Below are positions 50,206-62,520 of a stretch of DNA of 64,000 bases, in pieces. This DNA is from Prostheceraeus crozeri (taxonomy: Eukaryota; Platyhelminthes; Polycladida; Euryleptidae). Made by a program: the position numbers and the translations under genes. Under the pieces are notes generated by a model, which was given only the letters and a program-made list of their open reading frames with translations, did no database searches and had not been told where the DNA came from. The stretch covers positions 186,001 through 250,000 of the forward strand of contig CAJQUW010015331.1 in assembly GCA_907163375.1 (NCBI GenBank), written 5' to 3'. Within the stretch, counting starts at the first letter, position 1. Every line of letters begins with the position of its first letter.

Positions 50206-53200
50206 TCATCGTTCAAAGTCATGGTTATGTAGATGAATTACTTTATAGATAAAACATTTATGTCTTCTCACAGTCTTGCAAAAAGGAAACGAAAATCTGC
50301 CTGAGGGCAATCTTTCAGGTATCAAGTAGTGCAATGTGTGAGCAGGATTCATCATCTGCAGGAAAAGTCTTGTTGCGGCCCTATGAAAACGATGGTCAAA
50401 GTCCGGAAAATGATTGCAGTTACAGTTTCTGTTTCCACAAATAATAAAGTGGCACCTATTCTGAATGCGTTCGATAATCCTCAATTCACTTTTTTTACTC
50501 CGCAAAATGCCGGAGAGGCATATTCGATGAGACTCCGAATGTAAGCGTAATACAGTAGCATCATCTGATGATTAGTCATATTCGATTTCACAGAACGCAA
50601 AAGAAATATACGTCTTGATGTCGCCTTTACAACTCTTTCGAAATGATCCGACCATGTGAGCCTGTTGTTGACTATAACTCCAAGGTATTTCACCAAAGAA
50701 GAAGGTTGAATTGGGGATAGTGCCAATTCTTCTGGAGTGAGACGCTTATTGATTATCATATGCCTAGTTTTACCGACATTAAGAGTCATATCGTTGCGCA
50801 TGCACCAGTTCTGTACGTTTTCAATAGTTTTAGCTGTATCGTCAAGCCCTCTGAATATGGGAACTACAGCAACGGTATCATCCGCATATTTGATCAAAAT
50901 ATTGTCATTATGAGAGCACAGGTTATTGACATAAATCAAGAACAGCAAGGGTCCAATCAATGATCCCTGAGGAACACCGCTTGAAATTGCCACAGGTTTG
51001 CTGGAGGTATCAAGAATACGTATATATGTCCAATGTTGTCTTTCCGACAAGTACGAACATAGCCATAAAACGAATCCCATAGGAATTTTTGCTCCACTTA
51101 CGTCGATATAACTCAAGAGTTTCTTAATGATCTTGTGATGGGAAATTACATCGAACGCCTTCGAAATATCAAAAAAGATTAGACTGAGTGCTTTAACTTC
51201 ATCTTTCTCTAAAAGTCGGGTTGCTTCATCATATAAGCGAACGATCGCGCATGTTGCTGAAAGGCCGGGTCGAAAACCGAATTGATCACCATTGATCAAG
51301 GAAAGCAGATTTTTCTTCGGGCTTTTCAGTATGGCCTTTTCTAATAATTTAGCTGGCATAGGCAGCAGTGAGATTGGTCGAATTGAATCAGGGCTTACGG
51401 GAGTGGACTTTGGGATTGGAATGATACAACTGATTTTCCATATTTTTGGAACTTGTCTTCTCTCAATTGAAGAGTTAATGAGATGAGTGAGAGGAGCAGC
51501 TAGAAGATGGGAAGCAATGGAATAGAAACGAGGTGAAATGTTGTCGCTACCAGCAGATTTATTAGTTGGCAAGTTATTAAGCTGATTAAATGTCCAATAT
51601 TCGTCAACAAGAGGTAATCAATCATCATCACACATGGTCAAGTCATCCCACAGATTATCCAAGTTGCTTGGTCTGGGCTTCATGATAGCTTTGAGATCAT
51701 CATTCATGGTTTGAACAAGTTGAATCAATGGAGTGTCAAGGGCTTCCCACTTACACCTCTCTCTATTATTATTTGAAAGACTTCTAATAACTTTCCATGT
51801 ATTCCGCGATGAGGCTTGAACATCATTTATCCACTTTTGCTTTGCATGACTAATTTTTTGTCTTATGATTAATTTCAAATTATGATAGTTTTCCCAGTCT
51901 TTTTCCCGAAAGGCAAACCATCTTTTTGTAATGAGTTCTTTCAGTGCACCAGTAATCCATGGCTTGTCTCGCGGGGAGAAAGTTATCATTTTTTTGGAAT
52001 TTTTGAAGCTGCAATAGTCATAGCTTTATGGAAAAATTCTGTCTTATCATCAAGATCATCGATAGAGTACATATAATGCAATTTTTGATCATGAAGAGAC
52101 TTTAAGAAGTTAGATACATTCATTGGGTTGAAGTCGTAGTAAATCGCTGTTCTGCAAGAAGGGGCTCTAGTTACAGAGGGAGTTGAGCAATGTATGGTGT
52201 TATGATCAGATTTGCCTATTGGTGGCACAACATTGACCACAAAAATTTCAGTCAGTGTAGTTGGAACAAGAACATTGTCAAGTGTGACATTTCCACGCGT
52301 CGGCTCAGAGACAATATTTTGTAAATCTAGACAGCTTGTCAAAGATTCGATCGGCATTTTGTTGAAATCACCATTTATCAAAATATTGTAATCAGGGTGG
52401 TGAGAAAGGATAAAATCAGCGTTCGTAGTGATGTAATTGACTATTTCATCTCCATTTCGAGTGGATACGATTGGAGGGATGTATATGCAGATCAAAATCA
52501 TCTTGTGTTGAGAATCAATGAGCCAGAGGGAATCGAAGTACTCAGGATGACTGTTTGGGAAGTGTCGTCTCACCTTGATATCGGATCTCACATAAATACA
52601 AACACCTCCGCCCTGTTTGCTTTGGCGATCCTTTCGATAAAGAGTATAATTGTTTATCAGAAAGACAGAGTCCATCATATACTCTTTCAACCAAGTTTCG
52701 GTCAAGCACACATACGTAAGTGAAGTAAGAGAAGCCATAGGTAAAGATAGTTCATCACATTTATTGGTCAAGCACCTAACGTTAGATACCAGCAAAGAGA
52801 ACAAAGAATTGGATGAGCTGCTTTCTGCCAGTCACATTGTAGGAAAAATTAACGATAACGGCTGCTCTTTGTCAACTTCGATATCATTTATGTATAAAGT
52901 ACCTCTTCTTATTCTGATATTTCAGTTGGATTCTCGAGTCTCAATTGCTTCAGCTTTTGTCTTAGCCTGAAAGATTCTTTGCGATCGAGCAAGGTGCGAT
53001 CAGGATCAATGAAGATATTGCGAAATTCGTTATTTCGCTTTCCCCAACATTCATGCAAAACATTATTTCGGGTTTTAATGTTGTCGACTGCTACCTTGAT
53101 TATTCTATCTTTGCCACCAGACTTGCCGATTCTCACAGCTTTTCTTACTATAACTTCAGAAACAGTACTTTTTAACAAGAGAGAGATTTTTGATTTCGTT

Positions 53201-53681
53201 TGTTCTTCAGATTCATCAACCTCTTCGCTTACACCTCGTACGATAAGATTACACGCCAGCTCTTTGCGTTGCTCCTTTAACTTTTTAGCTTCACCGTCAC
53301 TTGCTTTAGAATGTCAATTTCTTTCTGTTGTTTCTCTATCACTCCTTGTAATAAAGCTAGTTCCGCTTTCATAGTCTGTTGTATTGTTGTATTAATAACT
53401 CTCATTATTTCATTTTTTAATTCATGTTTCAAACTTTGGAAATTCTTCTCCAAATTATCAAGACCCTTGCGCAATGTATCACTGATTGATGATGCAGGAT
53501 CGTCATTAATTGTATGACTTCCCTTGCGTCTTCTTGGCACTATAATAAAATTGGCGAATTGAATGCAAATGCAAATCAAGCACTGAAGCAAAAATAATAG
53601 CCAACAAGGAATTCGAACTTCGGAACTCGAATGTGCTAGTAGGGGTAGCCAAGCACTCGACCAAATGCGCCACCAGAACAA
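50206..53681 (-). pseudogene. CR1/L2-like LINE, nearly full length but frameshifted
   Basis: Read leftward, an ORF1 relic (53681-53277, long coiled coil; then 53178-52909 in a shifted frame) is followed by an endonuclease (52804-51986). The endonuclease has VRCLTNKCDEL, CLTETWLKE, NILINGDFNKMP and the GKSDHNTIHC (SDH) motif. A linker (51989-51618) leads to a reverse transcriptase (51572-50481) with KSAGSDNISPRF, IRPISLLPMPAKLLEKAI, FFDISKAFDVISH, SSGVPQGSLIGPLLFLIYVN and IKYADDTVAV. A tail 50505-50206 contains NPAHTLHYLIPERLPSGRF. At least three frameshifts or stops separate these pieces, so this copy is dead. The order and motifs place it in the Jockey/CR1/L2 group. Confidence 0.85.
53600..53674 (-). 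tRNA. tRNA-like sequence (SINE head or tRNA pseudogene)
   Basis: On the minus strand GGTGGCGCA is followed by an A-box-like TGGTCGAGTGCTTGG (53663-53649), then after about 30 bases a B-box-like GTTCGAATTCC (53618-53608). The intervening part could form a variable arm. I could not close a clean acceptor stem, so it is more likely a tRNA-derived repeat than an active tRNA. It sits at the 5' end of the minus-strand LINE. Confidence 0.35.
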
Positions 53682-53699
53682 ATTACATTTAAGACAGTT

Positions 53700-55115
53700 A
53701 ATACACCGTCTTAATCGGAAAAGTGTCTGATTTGATTTACGCTGCTGAAAGATATCAATGCCAGCTGATTGTGGAAGCGATTGACTTTTGATGAGTACTC
53801 ACAATGCTGAACATGCAATTCGCGATTTTTGAGAATAGAAGGTGACCAGTTAATCCAAGGAAAACAAAGGAACCACAGATAGATGAGATATCTCCTGACG
53901 ATCAAAATGACACAAAAATCAAAACAATTCGTTGAGTATCAGCGGAGAAAGAAGGCAAAAACACTATTCCTGACGGACAGTATCTCGGACCAACCTACAA
54001 CGATGACGATTGATGATGTATGTGACGGGTATGTTAATTTTATTAACATTTAATGGAACACAAGTAGATTTGTGACTAACTGACTCCGTGGGTGGTTTAT
54101 TCAAGTGAAGACTAGTGTAAAGAAAGACAGCTTACTGATTTTTCGTTCAAAGCGTGCATGGTGCATAATCAAGAAATCCTCGTGAGTTACCCGAATCATC
54201 CCCGTCACCCTGCTACATAGCACAATCCATTTTACAAATCCGAATTTATCCGAGAAAGTAACACCTCTGTTTAAGAAATGTTCGCATTTATTGAAAAAAC
54301 ATTTGTTTGTTTTTCGGGTATTGAAGCCAGTCTTGAGCTAGGTGCAATTAATCAGCGTTGCGATAATTCTGCCAAATGAGATTTAAATATATTGTAAAGT
54401 CAAAGTCGCTCACATTCACACATTATCTAAAATGCTCAGTGATATTTATGCACGAGTGCAAGTAGTATTCAGGACTTCACGTTAGACAGAATTTATATTA
54501 ATGATTTTAACTTACCTTTGAATGGGAACAGATGAATCTCTTGGAAAGAATATACTGTTTAAAGTTGATCTATATTTTGAAAAATCAACGTTTGCCATCC
54601 TACAAAAGAGACAGAACATATATTCAATTTAATAATTCGATGCTTCTGATACAGCAATACGCATATAATTCAGACTTTGACAAATGGCGGAGTTTGGAAC
54701 AAATCGAGACGATGACCATTTCAATGCAATTGATTGCTGATTGTTCACTTTAGATTGTATAAATGAAGTTTATTCATATTTCAGAAAAACTCATTCAGCA
54801 TTATTAAAACTATAGTCGAAAAGAGATGGTCATTAGTTTACTGCTGCTAATTCTATTTTACTTTTTCCGTTTTCTATCATTTATTTTGGGCCACTTCTAG
54901 CACTGCCATAATAAGTTTTAAGCTGCTATTATTCGCATACAAGGAATAGTTAAGTGTTGCCTTTTCTGAGCAATATTATCTTAGCGCATTATATGTGCCA
55001 CTCTTGAATGCATCAGCAAAACTGGCCGAATTAAATGCTATTATCTAATGGAGCAGCAAAGCCTAAAACATCAGTGGCACAAGTAGGTTTATGTTTGTCA
55101 TCAGTTTCCACTTCT
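53700..55115. other. Non-coding, nothing recognised
   Basis: Sequence between two LINE relics with only short frames of no recognisable similarity. Confidence 0.4.
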
Positions 55116-57560
55116 TCCAATAGACAACTGAACAACTGTTCCAATCTGCACCAAGCGTCCTCAAACTACTAAAAAACTTAAAACTAACAAATCGCCTGGT
55201 AGTCATGGTGTCCTTCCTGTATTATTAAAAACATCCGCCGAATTATTATGTTCACCATAATGTCATATTTTCAATTTTTTTATTTGATAAAGTGATTGTC
55301 CCAGTTTGTTGGAAAGTTGCAGATGTGTGCCCAAATGCGAAAACTGTACCGATGAAACGTGATGAATTTAGGCCTCTATCACTTTTACCGATTGTTAGTT
55401 CTGCTCTATGAACATGTTCTGTTGAAGCATTTTTATGATGATTTGATGGATAACTATGATGAATGTCAGTTTGCTTACATACCCAATTCTTCCACTGTAT
55501 GCGCATTGATTGTGATACATTACAGTCTGTGAAAGCTTGGAGGAGCACTTTTTTTGAGTGTCCGGATTTTGACATTTGATATGTCACGTGCATTCGACTA
55601 TATTCCTCATCATCTTCTCCTTGATTGTATTTCGAAATTGCGGATCAGAGATTGTGATCGCCTTGTTAACTGGCTTAATAACTATCTTATCAACCGCCAA
55701 CAGTGAGTCAAATTGGGTCAGTTCAAGAGTCATCTGGGAAGAAATGGACACCGTATCTTTTTGCCTTGTATTTATTAAGTTATAAAGCTATATGTCATTG
55801 AATGATTGTGTAAAAGCAATAAAATATGCCGGCGATATCACATTAATTAATCCTGTGCATGATGATGATGTTGACGACTTGACTATTATGGATGGACAAG
55901 CGGTAGCGGAATTTCATTTTCACTCGACAAGTTAACTATCGCGTGGCCAAGCCCTATTGTGTCATCTGAACTTTTCCATTTTAAAGAAAAGGTGACAACC
56001 ATCAGATGTGATTAAACAGCAGCAAATCAAAATCACTTAATGTAAAATTTTCAAAAGTTCCTATGCGTACTGCTTCTAACATCCAAAATATGACCAATTC
56101 GAAAATTTTAGGACTCTTTCAATGAAAAGCTTACTTGGTCCAGTCATTTCGATCAGATTGTCTCAAACGTCTTCAGACGTCTGTATGTCCTTCAAGTTTT
56201 GAAAAGTCTTCTTTAATATTAATCATGACCAACTTGTACTTGTGTGTTATTCAATTGTTCGATCAATAATTTATTATGCATCACATGCCTTTGCTTCACG
56301 TGGTGCAACTCTTGACAAAACATTAATAACTTTTCGTAGAAGAATTTGAACCTCAAACTTGCTTTATTTACCGGTAAAGTGATTTTCTTCTGAGACCGTC
56401 AGGAATAGATATCTTATGTAAATTAGCTTCACTTGCCGTTTTTAAATGTTTTTTCTTCTGTACGTCCGCCTCCCGATTATCACTGGAGGTGCGAGATTTG
56501 CCTTTTTTGTTCTCAATCAGCTCGAAATACATTATACCAGCGCTCAGAGACTCAATGGATCAGTAGCAATTCGCCTTCATCTCACATCCTGGTTCGGCTA
56601 CTACAAATGAGGTTGTGCTGGTGAAAATCATATCTTGCGCTACTTGGACTATCTGGAGCAGCACGTCTTTTATCCGTGAATCTCTTAAAAGCTTTGATGG
56701 TCCTCTTTAATTAATTGCAAAAGCGATTGAAAAGTTTAACTTGTCGATCTCCGTTGTCAACTTTTGAGACAGGCTATTTGACTAGTCGTTCTCAAAGAGT
56801 TATCTATAATTATTTGCTTCTCTGTGGTGTAATGTCATTAATGGTGTCCATCAGGACAGTGTGATTGGCCCGATTCTCCTCATTCTATCAGTCGATGATT
56901 GATGCAATAATGCTATATCATATATAATAATATATAGCACATGATCGATCCTTGCATGTAGCAAAACTGAGCTTTTCGAAGACGCCAATGACTTTTTACT
57001 TTTTACGCCAATACTTCAATTTTTGCGAAATTGTGATGAAGAAATAATGCATATTGAGTGGGTTTTAGACTTTGGAGATACAGTTGAAGGCGACGGATCA
57101 GCTGATGATGCGAAAATATTTCGAAGTATTTATAAAGGAAAACGTCGCTGAAATCGGCAAATATGTATAATTCGGGCAAAATAAAATATGCACTACATAG
57201 TATAAAATAATTGTGTTTATATTGCCCGATTTCAGCGACGTTTTCCTATATAAATACTTCGCAAATTGAGTGGGACCATCTTGCTTCGTGGTCAAAAGAT
57301 TTTCATCTTCCTGTTAATGGCAGCAAATGTGTCACTATGGATATTGCATCGAAACAGAATCTATGCTTGACTGCAACATGTGCTTCTGAAGACAAATTTC
57401 TGAAATCTGTTGATTCCTTTTCAAATTTGGGAATCGCTCCTTCCTCTGATACGAGATGGTGCGAGTACTTCTCTTGCTTAATGAGGAAAGCATTCTGTCG
57501 GATTTTTATGATTCACTACCTTTGTACATCCGCTTGTGACTTTGGATGCCATGATTAAAT
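55116..57560 (+). pseudogene. Heavily decayed CR1/L2-like LINE reverse transcriptase
   Basis: In shifting plus-strand frames the order of RT landmarks is kept: TNKSPGSHGVLPVLL (about 55185), WKVADVCP then DEFRPLSLLPIV (about 55365), FDMSRAFDYIPHHLLLDCIS (about 55575), WLNNYLINRQ (about 55670), and a YADD-equivalent IKYAGDITLINPV (about 55825). Later pieces near 57270-57560 (WSKDFHLPVNGSKC, NLGIAPSSD) resemble the end of the palm and the thumb. A palindrome interrupts the 3' part (57118-57262). Many stops make it non-functional. The family appears shared with the 3.7-kb fragment. Confidence 0.65.
57118..57262. repeat. Inverted repeat inside the decayed LINE
   Basis: CGAAGTATTTATAAAGGAAA plus ACGTCGCTGAAATCGG on the left (57120-57155) returns inverted as CCGATTTCAGCGACGT and TTTCCTATATAAATACTTCG (57224-57262). 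The spacer is about 70 bp. A small inserted foldback element is likely. Confidence 0.65.
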
Positions 57561-58227
57561 GCTATGCAGTATTTATTCGCTCCACTTTGACGCTTCGCTA
57601 TAATTTTTTCGCAATGCACATGATTATTTGCTAAACGCTATCTTTGACACGCAGAGTTTTCAAGATCATCGGCAATACACAAAAGAATGGTGAAAATTTT
57701 ATTCAGTCCGGGAATAAAAGCTGTCAAACCCATTTTCAATGTGTTGCTACCAATGAATGCCATGAAATCCGTGAGTTTTTTTGTTGGCGTCCTGGATGCT
57801 CTGTCATCACTCGAAGAACGTGTTGACTGTTTCTTTCTTCATCAAAAATTTGCCGCTTCAAGGATTATTTTATAGAGCTTTATAATTAGTCGTTTCAATA
57901 ATCTTTTCTTCGTGAAATGTGTTGCCTGTTATCGTCAATGTAGCAAAATTTTCTTCTTTGTCTTGAGTACATTATCATCTGACTACTTTTAAATGACTTC
58001 ATGATTTTTAATGATTTCATTGACTTCAGATCAAGGTCGATAGGGCATCTCTTCAATGATTCGCATAAAAGACATGCCTGTACAGGTCATGCTCTTCCAT
58101 GTGAGTAGTTGATCAAAACAAATGAACGAAGTGCAAGCGTTTACAGACATCTTATCAAGAGTGGAAATGGCGAACATTTGTTGAAATTTCTTTGAAAATG
58201 CTAAGAAATTGTGAAATGTCACTGGAT
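57561..58227. other. Non-coding, nothing recognised
   Basis: No recognisable coding remnant between the LINE relic and the Penelope fragment. Confidence 0.35.
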
Positions 58228-58329
58228 TGTAAAACCTCGAATTTGATATATCTTACCAAATGCAAGACTTGTGGCATGCATTATGTTGGTCAAACCAAAC
58301 AGACGCTGCATAGAAGATCAAACGTCCAT
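58228..58329 (+). pseudogene. Penelope-like element fragment (GIY-YIG endonuclease)
   Basis: The frame reads CKTSNLIYLTKCKTCGMHYV and then GQTKQTLHRR. This is the GIY-YIG endonuclease start of Penelope retroelements (C...IY...C..C...YVGQT...L..R). It is cut at GTCCAT (58324-58329) by the element at 58330-61211. The frame continues after the second GTCCAT at 61212 as V-H-R-S-S-V, matching the family's NxHRS block. Only this domain is visible; no reverse transcriptase part was found upstream. Confidence 0.7.
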
Positions 58330-61211
58330 CAGGCCTGTGATTAGCCTATGAAAAAAATTGAGGATTTTTTGTGAAAAATTTGAGGAATGGAAACGGAGCC
58401 TAATATGATAATTGCAAGAAAAACTGCAAATTTTAGCACGGATTTTGGGCCCAAACTTCTAATCATGAAAGTCACAACGAAGGTAACCCAAGGGTTGACC
58501 ACACCCCACTTTTTGAAGTTCTGTATGTTGCAAAGGAATACTGACTCGGTCATAATCACTTCCCGCGTTGTTACGAATTTAATTTGTTGACTTCAAGTTC
58601 ATTCCGCTTAGAATATGTCGAACAGAGGATGTCAGATCAAGCTGCTGATCTCGCTCTGCTTCACGCTATCGTCCCCAATTCAATGATGCTTGTCAGATTT
58701 GTATACTGTAATTTTTTGAATGTAGGATATATCCTCAACCACATGCATCTGGGGCTTTGCAACGATTAATTTTTACGAACTTCAGACAAATTTGGGAGGA
58801 GAGTAACTCATAAGTATAGAAAGCTGAAAATCGTTGACGGAATGCTTGTGACTTAAAAAAAGTCAGTAATTTATTATGAAGGATGCGCCACATTACACAC
58901 TAATTTATTAATATTACTTTATGCTACGTAAGTTTGGTGGGTTTTGTTTACTTGTTAGCGCTAGATCATATCGCTCTGATCTACATTCAAATGAACATGA
59001 ATTCTCTCATACAACACAAAACAAGTGTCGGGAACAGGCTTGCCAGTTGAGTTGTTGGTCTCATACAGGCAAAGAGTGAAAGATTATCACCTCTATTCGC
59101 ATGAAGTTGCGCCGAGATATTGACGTCCACATCTTGCAGTAGACCCAGGTTGAAAATCTACCAACCCAGTACTATGTGGTTCAATGTCTTCATTAATCTA
59201 AGTTCACATACAACGATAAGCAATGTGTGCACTAATTTCACACCAACCTGTGTTCACCAAATTATGAAAACGATCTATAAGTGAATAATTCATCCAGGAT
59301 AAATGTCGGTCGGCAGACCCTGGAAAATGTAGCTGCAAAAGGACTCATGAGATAGCAGAGCTTCATACGCTTCCAACCCCCGCACGCTAGTGACCAGGAG
59401 GCATATAGACACTAAATTTAGGGACCATCCGCTTTACCCCATCGGATGTGTTCATGTTCAGCGGAAATAAAATGGAAGAGAGTGAGCGAAACAAACGCTT
59501 CAGTTGATAAGAGCACTGAAATCCAAGTGGGCTGGGCTACCTACAGTGGCGTCGCGTGCTCCCTGACCATAGGCCTTCACTCGGCATTGGAATACCATTT
59601 CTATACAAAGCAATTTTATGTTGCAACATTAATTTTCATAAAATCTGAATTTTTAATAACAATTTTCCGGACATTTGCTAAGGTCAAGTGAAAGTGCACA
59701 TAAGAAGTGATTGCTCATGTTGCTTAACCACCTTACTCAAGGAGCTGAGATCACTATATCCCCTCTCTGTCCAGACCACATTTTCTCGAGAAAAAAAAAC
59801 AAGGCCAACAGTTTCTTGTGTTTCTCACGGCCGGTCAGCCACTCACATGTTTGAAATTTTGATGCATTAAAATGTCTTGTGTATTTCTTATTTCTTTCTC
59901 TGTGAGTACTTTCAATTTTATATCATGTTTATATCATATCATATTTTAATCAAGCCTACCTTGCTTCAAGCACGTGCTGCAAAATTATTCACTCTTGAGG
60001 TTGAGCGTCTGATTTTGAGACGGAAAGCTGTACACAGCTATCACGAGAAGCTATCGAATTTAAATGAATGATGACACTTTTCATTTTTATAAATGTTGGT
60101 AAATAATTTTTGTGGATGCGCCGAAGGCCTCGCCACTGGTTACCTATATGTTATCATATAATGGATATGGAAGATCGATATCGTTAAGTTCTTTAAGAAG
60201 TGCAAGCATGAATTTAGCAGCCATATAGTCGCAGAAACATATAAAGAAGGTCGTGAAAAAGGTCAATATAATTAATGAAAATAATTGAATGTGCATTTTA
60301 TTGTTGGAATTCTAAGCAATATTATGAAGTTAGAAGTAAAAAATTGCAGTGTTCAAACATACAATTTCTGTAGGTTGATCGCAGTGTTTCACTCATTAAA
60401 TACGTGAACGCATTTAATGAGTGATTTCGACAGCCAATGACTTCGGACAACTTCTCTGCTTAGCAAATAAGTCCGGACGAACCGGAACATCTGCAGCCCT
60501 GTATCTTGCAGAAATGTAAACGACATTCATCGTATTCAACGTAACAAAATTAAAAAAACAACCTAACGACTGGTTAATTTTTGATGTGCTAAATATGACA
60601 TGGCTAAAAGAAAATCATTATATCCTAAAATGTCTAGAAATTTAAAAATACTTACTAGAAGGACAAGCAACGGTTCTCCTCTCCTCATGTGGAATGAATT
60701 GGTGAGTAAGTCACTCTTTTCAAAATTATGCTTATCACTTATATATTGAAAAGATTCTGTTTAACAGTCTGCCCATTCAGATGATAAAAGGACAGGTCTG
60801 TTTCCAATCAAAATATCAGATCTAGCTAGCACAGCGGGATTACGCTATCTAAAATCTACCAAGTGTGTGAGAGAAAATCTAAAGTCTACCAAGTGTGCGA
60901 GAGAAAAATCATTAAGTTATAAATCATGAGAGAAGAAAAAGAAAAGTAATAAATCGTGAGTGATTCATGATTAGCAGCATGAATGTAGGGTACATGTTAC
61001 AGGGTTATATCTTAGCTTCTTGTTTGGAAGTTTACATATCATCGCCATTCGCCAAAAAACAATACATTATCCGACATTTAGTCTGTAGTGTGTCGTATTT
61101 GAGGAATTGCTCATAGTTAAGCTATATTTGAGGAATTTTTGAGGATTTGAGGAGTAATTAACAAATTTGAGGAATCTGAGGAATTTGAGGAGTAATCACA
61201 GGCCAGGCCTG
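58330..61211. mobile_element. 2.88-kb DNA transposon with 6-bp target duplication
   Basis: The left end is CAGGCCTGTGATTA at 58330. The right end TAATCACAGGCCAGGCCTG (61193-61211) is its inverse with a 5-bp internal duplication. The flanks are GTCCAT at 58324-58329 and 61212-61217, and excision restores the Penelope reading frame. Both ends are followed by TTTGAGGAAT-type repeats. No long open frame or transposase motif was found inside, so it is non-autonomous or decayed. A 6-bp duplication with CAG ends does not settle the superfamily. Confidence 0.75.
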
Positions 61212-61217
61212 GTCCAT

Positions 61218-61796
61218 AGAAGTTCTGTCTAATGATAGAATGAACACGACTCTGTAACCACACTCGGAGTTCGGATCACAGCTTTCGTGACTCACATGCA
61301 AATAATCGACGTTATCTACATCGCTACCGTACTGACGTGTTTCTTTCTAATCATCTAATAATCTGGTTTGGCGTATTTGCATGCTTACATTCCATGGTTA
61401 TATGATAAAATTTATATCATCTTGTTCGGAATACATTACTCTATCAGTTGGTATTATTGGATTTTGGATGTTATATAATATTTTCCATTGATTGGCATTT
61501 TTCTTCTGGTTGGATACATTGGCTTGAACATTATTCACACTCGTCGATTTTGATAGCAATATTATTGTTGGTGGAGTTGGAATTCCGCGGTGTCCATCTG
61601 AATTTATTCATAGTGTGCATCAATACGACCTTGGTTACATCATCGATTACGTGTGTTTGTCATTCGTGCATGTAGAGTCCTGGTACTGTCAGGCTTCCGT
61701 AAATCAGCTGTTATCAGTCACTTGCTAAACTACTCCCTACGTTGAATTATTCTTGATTATCGATTTTTGTCACGTGATACTTTCACCGTTGTCAAG
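61218..61796. other. Region before the 3' LINE (probable 5' untranslated region)
   Basis: The first part is the tail of the Penelope fragment. The remainder leads to the ORF1 start at 61797 and probably includes the LINE's 5' region. No promoter was identified. Confidence 0.4.
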
Positions 61797-62519
61797 ATGT
61801 CGAATAATACGTCACCAACGCGAGCCAGCAGATCTACTGCACAGATGAAGGAATTCCGATCTATTGTCAAAGACTTGGAGGTCAAGATCATGGAAAAACT
61901 GGACATTATTATCAAGCGTGTAGACAGCTTAGAGTCAAAAATTGAATTAATTCAGTCCAACCAAATTGATCTTGAACTTCAGTTAAAGGCTGCCAAGGAT
62001 GTCATAACCCAACAACAAAAATACATTGAAAGGCAAGAAATTTTACAACGTAATTTGAATCTTATAGTTTCCAACGTGTCAGAAAAAGACATTAAGTACG
62101 AAGACAATACTCTTGTAAATGACATGAGCAAAATTGAAGCTCTGTGCGGCTCCGTGTATCCAGATTATGAGGACACTGATATTGCATCAGTTACACGCCT
62201 TGGAAAGGCTAGTCGTGGATCTGATCGACCTCTGAAGGTTATTTTCCGTAAATCTAAATGTCGCGATTTCATGTTATTTAATCAAAAGCAGTATATACGG
62301 CAAGCCAATCGTTTTCCGGGTTCGTCCAAGATATATTTCAATAAAAACTTGCCTATATTATCAAGGAATGAAGATAAACGATTGCGAGAAGAGGCCCATA
62401 AAAATCGATTGCATGCTAATAATGACGACAAAGTTTTTATAAAAAATGGAAAACTCTACAAAAATCACGATGTCATCGATCAGTTTGACATTGCCAATCA
62501 GCTTTTTCGGCTTGACTAA
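61797..62519 (+). CDS. LINE ORF1 protein (coiled coil plus RNA-binding region)
   Basis: 240 residues from the ATG at 61797 (an in-frame ATG lies at 61767). A coiled coil spans about 15-95 (MKEFRSIVKDLEVKIMEKL, ERQEILQRNL). An RRM-like part follows (LIVSNVSEK, VTRLGKASRGSDRPLKVIF) and a basic C-terminal domain (NKNLPILSRNEDKRLREEA). This is the usual ORF1 layout of CR1/L2-like LINEs, a nucleic-acid chaperone that coats the LINE RNA. The frame is intact. ORF2 starts nearby, around 62521. Confidence 0.7.
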   Translation: MSNNTSPTRASRSTAQMKEFRSIVKDLEVKIMEKLDIIIKRVDSLESKIELIQSNQIDLELQLKAAKDVITQQQKYIERQEILQRNLNLIVSNVSEKDIKYEDNTLVNDMSKIEALCGSVYPDYEDTDIASVTRLGKASRGSDRPLKVIFRKSKCRDFMLFNQKQYIRQANRFPGSSKIYFNKNLPILSRNEDKRLREEAHKNRLHANNDDKVFIKNGKLYKNHDVIDQFDIANQLFRLD

Positions 62520-62520
62520 T

